Of a stretch of 64,000 nucleotides of DNA, positions 10,306 to 19,326 are shown one piece after another; the first letter of the stretch is position 1; each line of letters opens with the position of its first letter. The DNA comes from Prorocentrum cordatum (taxonomy: Eukaryota > Sar > Dinophyceae > Prorocentrales > Prorocentraceae), in contig CAUYUJ010011581.1 in the NCBI GenBank assembly GCA_963575745.1, forward strand, positions 237,001-301,000, in the 5' to 3' direction. Made by a program: the position numbers and the translations under genes. The notes under the pieces were generated by a model. The model did no database searches. It saw only the letters and a list, made by a program, of their open reading frames with translations, and was not told the DNA's origin.

Positions 10306-10366
<61 letters not shown>
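10247..10366. repeat. ATC microsatellite
   Basis: About 115 bp of CAT/ATC triplets with one CAG and one CAC interruption. It produces poly-His, poly-Ile and poly-Met frames. Confidence 0.95.
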
Positions 10367-10367
<1 letters not shown>

Positions 10368-10373
10368 CGGGTT

Positions 10374-10520
10374 GGCCGCATGGTTTGGGGTCGTTCTCTC
10401 AGGGCGTCTCGGGCGCCTGGGGCCTCCGAGGTCCCAGCGCCGCGCGGTGACGGACCGTGCGGTGAGGTCTGTTGGGGTTTCGAGGTCGCCGCACGGTCTG
10501 TCACCGCCTCGTGTCGGGGC
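10374..10520 (+). repeat. Fold-back repeat H, copy 1
   Basis: The arm GCGGTGACGGACCGTGCGG at about 10443 pairs with the inverted arm near 10487-10508 (CCGCACGGTCTGTCACCGC), one mismatch in 19 bp by eye. A second, more diverged copy with the same flanks (GG.TTTGGGG, then GGGTCCCAACGCCG) lies at 22681-22832. Confidence 0.7.
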
Positions 10521-10698
10521 TCCCCGCAGAAGTGGGGCGGCGCGAGGGGCCCGTGTCATGGCAGCACACTCGCGCCGCCGAAGAAGGAGCTTCTCGTTGG
10601 GGAGGGGCTCGGTGCTCCGTGAGTTATGTTCGAGCTTGTCTCAGGCGTGCCTCAAGTTAAGCCTCGTTCACGTGAAGTGGTCCAGAGGTCCAGGGAAC

Positions 10699-10870
10699 CT
10701 CGGCCGCGCGCACAGGGGACTTAGGGGGAGGGGGAAGGCTTCTTAGAAGCACCCTTACCTCTTTGTAGGCGCGGGCCTTGTCTATAGGTGTAAGGCCAGC
10801 GCTGTCTAAGAAGCAGCCTCCTCGTAAGAAGACTTCCTTCATCCCTCTACCCCCTTGTGCGCGCGGCCAA
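10699..10870. mobile_element. Introner-related inverted-repeat element, intergenic copy 1
   Basis: The ends are inverted: TCGGCCGCGCGCACAGGGG on the left and CCCCCTTGTGCGCGCGGCCA on the right. They are flanked by a perfect 5-bp repeat GAACC, a candidate target-site duplication. Inside lie AAGGCTTCTTAGAAG and CTAAGAAG, and a centre with GCGGGCCTTGTCTATAGG and TGTAAGGCC. The arms match the intron of trmA at 19588-19698, which lacks this centre. Here the junctions would not give a GT donor, so this copy should not splice. Confidence 0.7.
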
Positions 10871-11057
10871 GAACCCGCAGTGACAAAATCAGGACATTGC
10901 ATCGGTTACACGTCGGAGTGACCCTTCGCCGAAGTGACCTTTGGTGGTGCGCGGCTTCTGGTGGGCACAGGAAGGTCAAACCCAAGCGCACGGACCGTCA
11001 CTGCTGCATTGCGTGCATCGGTCGGCGAGTCGCGCACCAGAGGTCACTCTCGCCTGG

Positions 11058-11255
11058 GGTCGGCGGCCAGCGAGGAGGGGAAGTGAGAAGGAGAAGGCCT
11101 TCTCAGAAGGCGGCGGGGCTTCTCAGAAGGCCTCGGGCCTTCTGAAAGGTTTTTGGTGTCTTCGGGGAAGGCTTAGAACAATTCTCAGAAGGCTGGGGGA
11201 CTCCCGAGCCGTCTGAGAAGGCCTTCTCCTTCCCACTTCCCCCCGTCGCTCGCCG
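11058..11255. mobile_element. Fold-back element J, copy 1
   Basis: About 50-bp terminal arms face each other: GGCGGCCAGCGAGGAGGGGA then AGAAGGCCTTCTCAGAAGGC on the left, and the complement of GGCGGCGAGCGACGGGG then AAGGCCTTCTCAGACGGC on the right. A second copy lies inverted at 15363-15565. Its outer end (TYGGCGGC) resembles that of the introner family, so the two may be related. Confidence 0.7.
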
Positions 11256-11445
11256 CCAATAGTGTCGCTATCCCGTGTAGCCGATGCAGGGATGGAGAAG
11301 GGGGTGGCGCTAGGGGGGGCGGCCCGCGAAGCAGGCAGGGGCCTTCCTAGACTTGGCCGGCCGCCGTCCAGCGGGCCGTCTCGGAAGCCCCCGCTCCCTT
11401 CTGGGAGGCCCCCTGCCATCTCTTAGGTTGGGACCCAGAGATCTG
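11256..11445. other. GC-rich spacer
   Basis: No motif was recognised. Confidence 0.4.
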
Positions 11446-11580
11446 GCGCTCCGAAAATAGTGGAGAGCGGCCGATTTTCGGTCGCTTTCGGCCTCCGGGG
11501 GCCCTCGCTGGGCCTCGGGACCGTCAAGAAACGATTCAGGATGAACAACTGGCCCCACGGAAGCGGTTCAGACTTCTGGG
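11446..11580 (-). repeat. Dispersed repeat family E, inverted and extended copy
   Basis: On the minus strand it reads TTCATCCTGAATCG, TTCTTGACGGTCCCGAGGCC, CAGCGAGGGCCCCCGGAGGC, CGAAA. The plus-strand extension AGGATGAACA and GGTTCAGACTTC is shared with 49035-49082. Confidence 0.6.
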
Positions 11581-12145
11581 GCCCACGCATCGATATAAAA
11601 CGTGCGCGTCCAGATGTCCGGGAAGGCCAGCCCCCTCGTCCCTACCCGCTGTGTGTGTGTGAGTGTGTGTGTGTGAATGTGTTGTGTGTGCGCCGCCCAG
11701 GCACCGGGTGAAGTCGTGGATGTACCGGATAGACGACGCCAGGCGCGGCTCTCCAAACAAGGGCCTGTCTTCCAGGTGCCTGGCGGCTGATCTCCAGCCT
11801 TCCGCGGAAGCCGGAGAGAGGCGGCCGTCCTGTGAAGTCTCCCACCATATAAACGGCGCCAGGTGCGGGTCTCGCCCTCGGCAGAGGCGGGAGGATGGCT
11901 GCGGGCATGGCGGAAGGCGGAGTGTTTCATATTCGGATCCCCGACGTCGTGTTGCCTTGCAGTCCGAGGCGCGGACATGCATTCATGAAGTGTTTGTGGA
12001 GTGCTGCATTCACGCGTGAGGACTGCCGCACCTCTTTTTCCCTCTCCTTCCCCTTCTCCCTCGGAGGCACAACGTATGCTCTCCCACGCGCACGTGCACG
12101 CTTTGCCCGGTGCGCTGTAGTCTCGACCGATGACGGAACAACCCT
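11581..12145. other. No recognisable gene
   Basis: The stretch has a short GT run (11651-11693) and mixed spacer. The minus-strand frames lack any motif I recognise. Confidence 0.5.
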
Positions 12146-12154
12146 TGAGGTCTG

Positions 12155-12310
12155 ACGGGGCCTCTGTCTGTCCGTCTGTCCGTCTGTCCGTCTGTCTGTC
12201 TGCCTGCCTGCCTGTCTGTGTGTCTGTCCGTCCGTCTGTCTGTCCGTCGGTCTGTCTGTCCGTCTGTCTGTCTGTCTCGCTGTCTGTCCGTCTGTTCGTC
12301 TGTCTGTCTT

Positions 12311-12343
<33 letters not shown>

Positions 12344-12375
12344 GTGTCTGTCGGTCGGTCGGTCTGTCTGTCTGG
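12155..12375. repeat. TCTG/TCCG tetranucleotide microsatellite
   Basis: About 220 bp of GTCTGTCCGTCT-type units, the only long tetranucleotide repeat in the window. The 4-bp unit keeps several frames open (Ser/Val/Cys on plus, Asp/Arg/Thr on minus). Confidence 0.95.
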
Positions 12376-12407
12376 AGCGCGGACCGTGGAGTCTTCGAGG
12401 CGCTCCC

Positions 12408-12490
12408 CCCAGGCTGGCGTCTCCATCCCGAGCCGATGTTTGTTGACAGTCCCCGGGCCCGGCGAGGGTCGTAGGCCGAGAACGAGAAAG
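12408..12490 (+). repeat. Dispersed repeat family E
   Basis: CCATCCCGAGCCGATG, TTTGTTGACAGTCCC, CGGGCCCGGCGAGGG, then GGCCGAGAA. A diverged copy. Confidence 0.55.
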
Positions 12491-12547
12491 CACCTTATTT
12501 TTTCGCGGCGATGTCTGTCGCGCCGCGAAGGGATCTGGGTAGCACGC

Positions 12548-12701
12548 TTAAGTCTGGCACGTCCCTCTACAGGAGGAAAATTCAAAAATAGTCCAAACAT
12601 ACTCTGGGGACGATTGTTTCTGTTTTTGTTTGAACCAATGTGCGACTAGTTGCTTCATTTGCCTTCCCAAATCCGCCTGTACGAGGACATGCCCGACCTA
12701 C
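12548..12701 (+). mobile_element. MITE K, copy 1 (about 150 bp, terminal inverted repeats)
   Basis: The left end TTAAGTCTGGCACGTCCCTC (then TACAGGAGGA) is the inverted match of the right end (TCCGCCTGTACGAGGACATG, then CCCGACCTA), giving arms of about 29 bp. Inside is an A+T-rich core with GGGGACGATT. Three further copies lie at 57851-58008, 58394-58552 and 58695-58843. No coding capacity. A TTA or TAA target duplication is possible but unproven. Confidence 0.8.
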
Positions 12702-13980
12702 TAGCACGCACAGGAAAGAGGCCGCGAGGTAGCGCGCTACTGGTTGATGCCTCGCCCACGGCGGGGACCAGCGGCAGGCTGGCGGAAGGCGGCCTCTTGC
12801 CCTCGAGCCTCGAGGGCAAGACCGCCGGGTCGTGCCTCCGCGCCTCGAGTTCGCGGCCCCTCGGAACTCTCGAGGGGCCGAGAGTTGGACGCCCGGCCTG
12901 TCGCGGAAGGGCGGCATGGCCGAAGCGAGTTGACCTTTGGGGCGCATTCTTGGGGCTTCGCTGTGCTCTTGCTCGTCAGTACGTGTCACGTGTGCGGAGC
13001 TGCACTGCTCATGTCGCGCTATCCTGTGGCTCTGCCGTGTTCCTGTTCGCAACGCCCACCGCCAGAGGCGACGAGGAGCTCGAGAGATCCATCCACAAAG
13101 AAACTCTGAAGCGTCCCCTCAGTTACCCTCCTGCGTGACTGGGCTTGCCTCCTCATGAGAGTTGCTGGGACACGGCGGTGTCGTGCAGGGGGTGCCCTAC
13201 AGGTGAACGCTGCTGTGCTCAGTGCTATTTGCATCGGGCTGAAATGACCCAGTCGCCGACCCCATTTCGCATTCCTCTCCCCCATTCCCAGCATCGAGGG
13301 ATTCAGGAAACGGGTTTTGGGACGCTTGGGAATTTTTGGGGCGTCTGGCAGACCTCCCCTCGGCCCCGCCAGCTCCCCATCCTCTTCTCCTCCCCTACCC
13401 CATCCCCCCCCCCAGCACAGAGGAGCAAACGATGCAGCACGGCTTCTGGGTTCTTTGGCTCCTCGCTCTAGCGCCCCAGACCGAATTTGTCTTGAGAGCT
13501 GACCAGTTCCTGGAATTGTGCGGGCTGCTCTTAGGAGGAGTGCGGTGAGAGGAGGGGACAGGGGTGTGACGGGCAGAGCTCTCTCTCTAACGCCCGTGTC
13601 AGATGCTGAGAGCGAGAATTTGGATGGGATGGGTGTTGGCTTGATGAGATGTCCGGTACACTATCGCTCCTCTGCTGACTTCCCATGCCGTGCGCCGCAG
13701 CGCTCGTGTAAAGAATACCAGGTGGGCGCTGAAGGCGCTGGATCCAGATAGCCGCATTCCGGTGCCCGTGTTCCAGAGCCCGCTGTGGAGCCACAAGATT
13801 CTACAGGCTTGCTCCACATCCGCCGATCTCTTTATTCGGAATGCCCTGAGGGCTTCCCAGGTTCCGTGTACTGGGTAGAGTGTCCTGGGAGTGACGCGTG
13901 CAGCAGGCGCTTCGTTCGGCCGTTTTGAGTTGACGGACGGTCGAAGCGACAACCATTGACCAAAAACAAAAGGGACATCA
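12702..13980. other. No recognisable gene; two GC hairpins
   Basis: The palindrome CTTGCCCTCGAG, C, CTCGAGGGCAAG lies at 12798-12822 and is a perfect 12-bp stem. GGCCCCTCG and CGAGGGGCC pair at about 12856-12880. The rest contains several medium frames on both strands with no motif I know. Confidence 0.5.
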
Positions 13981-14530
13981 ACTTTTGCTAACCTTATCGG
14001 TCTCTCGAAGGGTACTCGATATTGCCAGGTGCGTCGTCGTCGGTGCCGCCGCCGCTGCTGTCTTCGCCGCCATCATGGAGGAAGTGGGGGACGCGGACGA
14101 CGACGACGCCGACGACGACGACTACGACGAGAGCGGCGATGACGTTCGATATTCGGGTTTTTTTTGTCTTATCCAGCCTTGGGGCCTTCCTTCAGGTCCC
14201 TGGCCCGATGGCATCGATCCCGAGCAAGAACCTGAGCCAACGGAGACATGGACAGGGTGCAAGCTTACAAATCAATTGCGGTCGGAGGATTGGGCGTCAA
14301 ATCGCGCAGGTTTCGAGCGCCCCCTGGGGTGTTCGTTGAACTTCGTCGTTTCCGTCGAGCCCTCTCGGAGATGCTTGTCGAGCTGGTGCTCGCTAAACCG
14401 CCAGTTCCAGACATCTCACTGCGACTACTATTTCTTTACGGTTTTCTTTGGACACCTTCAGCCCTGTCGTCGTGATCATCGTCGTGTTTGTCGTCGCCGT
14501 TTGGCAGGCGAGCGGTGCGTACGCCTCAAG
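13981..14530. other. Unrecognised stretch with a GAC run
   Basis: The plus frame at 13985-14533 has 182 codons but starts at a non-ATG codon and holds an Asp run from GAC triplets (14089-14131). Its remainder matches nothing I know. I cannot support a gene. Confidence 0.35.
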
Positions 14531-14720
14531 TGAAGTCGGTTCCAAGCCAAGCCAAACCAGGTGGCAAATCAGGCAGATGCACGTGGCGGATACGTCTCAG
14601 GCGAAACCAGGCTCAACCCAGGCCAAACCAGGTGTCGAACCAGGCAGTTCCCGAGGACGTCTCAGACAAAACTGGGCCCAAACTCAGCAAAACCAGGCTT
14701 CACAAAGCCCGCAGGGCCAA
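14531..14720. repeat. Degenerate CCAAACCAGG repeat
   Basis: CCAAACCAGG, CGAAACCAGGC, CCAAACCAGGTG and similar words recur every 14-25 bp. This is a decayed minisatellite. Confidence 0.6.
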
Positions 14721-14831
14721 AAACGCTTTCAAAAATCTCAATCCTCTCTCCCTCTGTCCCTTTTCCTCTCTTCTCCCATCCCCCGTTGCCGGTCCCTTCA
14801 GACCTACGACGTGGTTCGTGATTTTGCCAAG

Positions 14832-15007
14832 AGTCGGCCACGCGCAGAGGGGGGTAGGGGTAGGGGGGGATGCTTCTTCGGAGCGCCCCTGCTTCTTAGA
14901 AGTCGCGGGCCTTGTCTGTAGATGTAAGGCCCGCGCCTTCTAGGGAGCAGCCTCTTTCTCAGAAGCCTTCCGCCCCCTCCCCCTTCCCCCCTGGTGCGCG
15001 CCGTCAA
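14832..15007. mobile_element. Introner-related inverted-repeat element, intergenic copy 2
   Basis: The left arm TCGGCCACGCGCAGAGGGGG with GGTAGGGG pairs with the right arm (CCTTCCCCCCTGGTGCGCGC, then CGTCAA). It shares the centre GCGGGCCTTGTCTGTAG and TGTAAGGCCCGCG with the copy at 10699-10870, and its arms with the trmA intron. I see no clear target-site duplication. Confidence 0.65.
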
Positions 15008-15306
15008 AATACGTGACGCCCAGATTTTGTTGACCCTCTGCGGGGAGCGGTTTTTCATCTCGGGTTGTGTTCTGACGGTCCCATGGCACCACCTGTACTC
15101 TGCACCCTCCGGCCGCCTGAGGCCCCGCCGGCCCGCGCCCTGTCTCCCCAATTAGGGCTTCGCGCGCCCCGCCTAGCTCTTTACCGGAAGGGGCCCGCTC
15201 CCGACCCGCCGACCAAAAATTGTGTTCTGACGGTCTTGTGGCCCGAAACGGCCGTTCAGAGGCCGAAATGGAGGGAGCACCGCTGGAGCTGACCAGATCA
15301 CGACTT
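15008..15306 (+). repeat. Spacer with two partial family E repeats
   Basis: GCGGTTTTTCATCTCGGG with GTTCTGACGGTCCCATGG lies near 15048-15090. TTGTGTTCTGACGGTC with GTTCAGAGGCCGAAA lies near 15216-15270. Otherwise unrecognised. Confidence 0.5.
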
Positions 15307-15362
15307 CGGAGGTCAGCGCTCCTGGGTTCCACCCCGAGCTCATTCTGGCCAGCGCTGCTCCT

Positions 15363-15568
15363 TTCGGCGGCGAGCGAGGGGGGGGAACTGAGAAGGGGCA
15401 GGCCTTCTCAGAGGGCTTGGAAGGCCCCCAGCCTTCTGAGATGTTTTCTGAGCCTTCCCCGAAGACGCGGAAAACTTGTCAGAAGGCGCGGAGGGTTCTC
15501 AGAAGCCCCGCCGCCTTCTGAAAAGGCCTTTTCATGTTCGCTTCTCCCCGTCGCTCGCCGCCGAAAGA
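15363..15568. mobile_element. Fold-back element J, copy 2, between 43-bp direct repeats
   Basis: Its arms (TTCGGCGGCGAGCGAGGGGG and the inverted CCCCGTCGCTCGCCGCCGAA) and centre (GCCTTCCCCGAAGACGCGG) match copy 1 at 11058-11255 in the opposite orientation. About 43 bp of left flank (from 15309: TCCTGGGTTCCACCCCGAGC, TCATTCTGGCCAG) recurs just after the right end (15572-15613), so the element sits inside a short direct duplication. Confidence 0.7.
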
Positions 15569-15613
15569 ATGGCTCCTGGATTCCACCCTGAGCTCATTCT
15601 GGCCAGTGTTGCT

Positions 15614-16214
15614 ACCTGCAACCAGCCACCAGCCGATCGCGGTTGACGGGAAACGCGCTTGGACCCAAAGAGCTGCGCGATGGCCGTCGCACAGAATTTT
15701 GAGTGAATTCGGTTGGTTTTCGGGGACTGATCCTTGCTACTTGTCAATCATCCTTCCTCCACCTTTGTCCGCATCTCTTCAAATCGCTCGCTCCTTAATA
15801 ATTTCCGCATTTCCCTCCTAGCTCGCTCCATCTCAGCAGCCGTCCTCATTTGCCCTCTTATTCCTCGATCCGCGCCCCCATTTGAAATTTCGACCCCAAT
15901 CCATCTTTCCATGCCTCATCGTCGGTGCTCTTTTCTTTTCCTCACTCCTCCTTCGCACTGTGGACACGTTCTTCCGAATGCGTCCTCGCTCTATGTATCC
16001 GTGCTTCTTCTCTCCATGGCTCATCATTCTGCATCCCCACTCTTATGCTGCTTGCTTCTGCCTGCTTCAGCGTCCTGCTGCCTGCTGTAGCGTTCCGTGG
16101 CTTGCCGTTGTTGCTCCGTGCTGGTACACATCTGTGACTGCCTGCCTGCCGTGAGCTCTACGCTGGCGCTGCTTGTTTTTGTTGCCGCTCGATGTTCTGC
16201 GTATTGCTGCTTGC

Positions 16215-16251
<37 letters not shown>

Positions 16252-16637
16252 ACGCGGGTGCGCCCGGCCGCGGGCGCGAGCGCGCGGGGAGACGGACGCG
16301 CGCGAGCGCAAGCATGCGGGGCCCCCTTCCTCCTCGTGCCCCTCATGGCTTGCTGGCGTTTCTTTGGCTTCGTGCTTCTCTTTCCTGCCGATGCTGCCTC
16401 TTCCCGTTGCTGCCACATGCGCCTGTGACCTTTCCTCCTTGGTACCATCTTCGTTCCCCCTGCTCTTGCTAATTTTGCTTCATGTCCTCCTTGCCCACGT
16501 CGTCATTGGCTTCCTGCCTGGCGATTCGGCTCGGTATGCTGTTGTTCCTCATCCTGCTTCTCTCGTTTACGTAGCCGCCGCCTTCTACACTATACACCCT
16601 CGTCTGGACTCGACGTCGTCGTCCTCCTCGCCAGGGT
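15614..16637. other. No recognisable gene; C/T-rich
   Basis: A pyrimidine-rich plus strand with lower G+C than its neighbours. It includes a GCT/CTG run at 16205-16251 (14-15 triplets). Frames here have no recognised motif. Confidence 0.5.
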
Positions 16638-16880
16638 GTGGCGTGGCTGTTTGGGACACGGGTCATATGGAAGAACACCAAGTGGACGATCGCCGAGCGA
16701 ATAGAGGTTGGAGTAGTCTTCGGGGCTTGTCATCGGCGGGGCCTCGCCGTGAAGGCGGTGGTCGACGCAGCGAAGCGATTGGGACGAGAATCGATGTGCG
16801 CGGCGCGCGAGAAGCGACTCCAGCGGCACAGTCACACAAGCAGCGCGCAAGAGATGGAACGCTGCAGGGAAGGAGCGTAG
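16638..16880 (+). CDS. Unrecognised 80-codon open frame, possible exon
   Basis: The frame starts at a GTG or an upstream splice site and has a balanced residue composition: a central KNTKWTIAERIEVG segment, then a basic AAKRLGRE region. That is unlike the low-complexity frames around it. I do not recognise it and see no splice signals that would settle its ends. It may simply be a chance frame. Confidence 0.15.
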   Translation: MAWLFGTRVIWKNTKWTIAERIEVGVVFGACHRRGLAVKAVVDAAKRLGRESMCAAREKRLQRHSHTSSAQEMERCREGA

Positions 16881-16980
16881 CATGCGCAGACTGCAGGGGG
16901 CCCTGGGTTCACGGCGCGCGATTGGCAGGTGTACGAGTGCACGGGCGTTTGCATGAGGACGTTCCCGAAATCCGCGTTTG

Positions 16981-17275
16981 CGGGGGGGGGGGGGGGCATG
17001 TTGGACGCACCGCCAAAAGAGGCAACTTGATATGCAGGTCGTGCGGATGATACCTGTTCAGGTGGACATTTGGAGGGGAGGGAGTTGACAAGGGCGTCGA
17101 ATGGACCGAACGCGAGCTATTTGTGTGTGTGTGTGTTTGTGTTGTGTTTGGGGGATGCTGAGAAGGAGGAGGAGGACGAGGAGGAGGAGGAGGAGTAGGA
17201 GGAGAAGGAGGATAATGAAGAGGATGAGCAGGAGGAGGAGGAGGGAAGAGGCGAATGAGGAGGAGGATGAGGGAG
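16981..17275. repeat. G run, GT run and GGA microsatellite
   Basis: A G13 run near 16982, a GTGTGT block at 17121-17150, and interrupted GGA triplets at 17163-17270. Confidence 0.85.
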
Positions 17276-17409
17276 AGACATTTGTGGGCCATTTGGGCTC
17301 GTCTGGGATCGACGTGGAGCCGCGTTGTAGGTATCCCAAAATCCAGAGCGCGAAGGTGGAAACATCGGCGGGTGGGCAAGAACGAGGCGGTTATCTGAGG
17401 ATGCGGGAG

Positions 17410-17892
17410 AGGGGGATGATGAAGATGTTGCTGCTGATGCTGATGCTGCTGATAATGATGCTGCTGATGATGGTAATGATGATAATGATTGGTGGTTGCT
17501 GGTGGGTGTGGGTGATGGATGATGGATGGTGATGATGGTAATGATGATGCTGATTATGATGCTGATGAAGGTGGTGGTTGTGGTGATGCTGATGATGATG
17601 ACGATGGCGACGACGACGACGATGCTGATGATGCCGCTGATGATGGCGATGATGATGATGCTGATGATGATGATGCTGAGGAGGAGGAGGAATGCTGATG
17701 CTGATGATGATGATTGTGACGATGATGCTGATGATGATGCTGATGCTGATGATGATGATGATGATGATGATGATGCTGATGCTGATGATGATGATGATGA
17801 TGCTGATGATGATGATGATGATGCTGATGATGATGCTGATGATGATGATGATGATGATGATGATGCAGAACACGATGATGAGGAGGAGGAGG
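17410..17892. repeat. GAT/GCT microsatellite
   Basis: About 480 bp of GATGAT with regular GCTGAT interruptions, ending in GGA. It gives poly-Met, poly-Asp and poly-His frames. Confidence 0.95.
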
Positions 17893-18344
17893 GGAGAGAG
17901 GTCTCGTGGGGCCATCTGAGCTTGGCTGGGGCCGATTGGATCGGGTTTGGGACGTTCCAGCATCCAGAGCTCGAAGCTGAATATTCGGTCGGCGGATGGG
18001 CAAGACGAACATCAGGAAACTCCTGAGAGCAACGAAGAGCTTCCTTTTGTCAACGCTGCGTGCCGAGCAGAGCTCAGCCACGGTAGGGCCGTGCAGGCAC
18101 AGCCCAGGGCCATCATGAAGCTTCTTGGACGCTTCTTGCGACGTGTCGGAGAGCCTCTGGGGGGCCCGACATTGTCGAGAGTCTCGGCATTGTCTTTTGT
18201 GGCCGCCTTGGCCCTCAAAGCGCAGACGATGCCCACTAACGCTTGGCAGCGACAGGCATGCTGCGACGGACCCCGTCGTCAATGCAGGAGGCACCACCGC
18301 AAGATAATGGGGCGACGCAGAGCTAGATAGACGTTAGAACGAAG
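17893..18344. other. No recognisable gene
   Basis: Mixed spacer. Plus and minus frames around 18.0-18.3 kb have no motif I recognise. Confidence 0.45.
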
Positions 18345-18985
18345 GTGGCCTATCTTGGGGCGTCCTGGGCCCCTCCTGGGGCTTTTGAGGCTCTCTCGCG
18401 GGTTTGTCGAGATTATGCGGGCCATCTTAAAAGGCAGATGCTCGAACTGTCAAATCGCGTTTCCGTTCCGAGGCCCTCTTGGGGCTTTCTTGAGCGCCTT
18501 TTGGGCCGTCTTGGGGGCTTTCTCGGGGCTCTCTTAGGGCTTAGGGGGGCTCTTCGGCTGATCTTCGGGGCCGCTTGAGTTGTCTTGGAGAGCTGGAAGC
18601 CCAAACGAGCGAGAACGCTGAAATTCTTCAAACGTTCTGAATGCTGTTTCGTGGGGCGCCTCTTTGGGGCCTCTCTCGGGAGCCTCTTGGAGCTTTCTCT
18701 GGGCCTCTTGGTTGCCCCTCGGGAGCACGCTCGGAGCCTGGGGAGCCATCTGGGGGGGAGGTGCTCGAATTGTCAGTTCGTGCTCTCGCTCCGTGGCCCC
18801 TCCTGTCTTGGGGCCCTCTTGGGAGCTTGGGGCTCTGCGCTCCTTGGCCGTCTTGAAGGGGATTCCGGGGCCGTCTTTGGGCGATCTTGGAGGCTCCTCG
18901 GGCCGCCTTGCAACCTCGGAGGCGCGAAAGGGCGAGAACGCGAAAAACCATCAAAAACTATCGGGTATTGAAGATGTTGGCATAG
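18345..18985. repeat. CTTGGGGC-type degenerate repeat, two higher-order units
   Basis: The block is built of words such as CTTGGGGCCCTCTTGGGAGC. Two higher-order units about 322 bp apart share the inserts GATGCTCGAACTGTCA (18436) and GGTGCTCGAATTGTCA (18758), and GCGAGAACGCTGAAA (18608) and GCGAGAACGCGAAAA (18930). The same repeat class occurs at 28228-29535, 34180-34400, 49440-50290 and 55840-56045. Confidence 0.75.
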
Positions 18986-19326
18986 TGGCCCTCTCCTAGG
19001 CGTCCCCTCGAAGCTCTCTTGGGCCGTGTTCGAGCCCTCCTGGGCCACGTAAAGATTGAGCCGACTTGCGTCGATCTAGACCGTCGTGGAGGCACGTTGG
19101 GGCTGCATTGGGCTCTAATGGGACCGTCGTGGCCCGGTTGAAGACTCCGAGTGGTGCCGTCTAAGAGCTTCAAACGAGCCCCGGCTAAGCCCGGACCCCC
19201 ACCCCCCCCGTGAGTTCGGCCGCGGGTCTTCCGTGGCCGCCCCCCATCCCTTCAAACCTGCAATTGTGGACGCGGCGGGGGGGATTACGGGAGGGGCATT
19301 CGCACACGCCTGGAGACCCAATTAGG
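18986..19326. other. Spacer upstream of trmA
   Basis: No motif was recognised. The missing N-terminal half of the methyltransferase was looked for here and not found, so upstream exons must lie elsewhere or be unrecognisably short. Confidence 0.4.
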
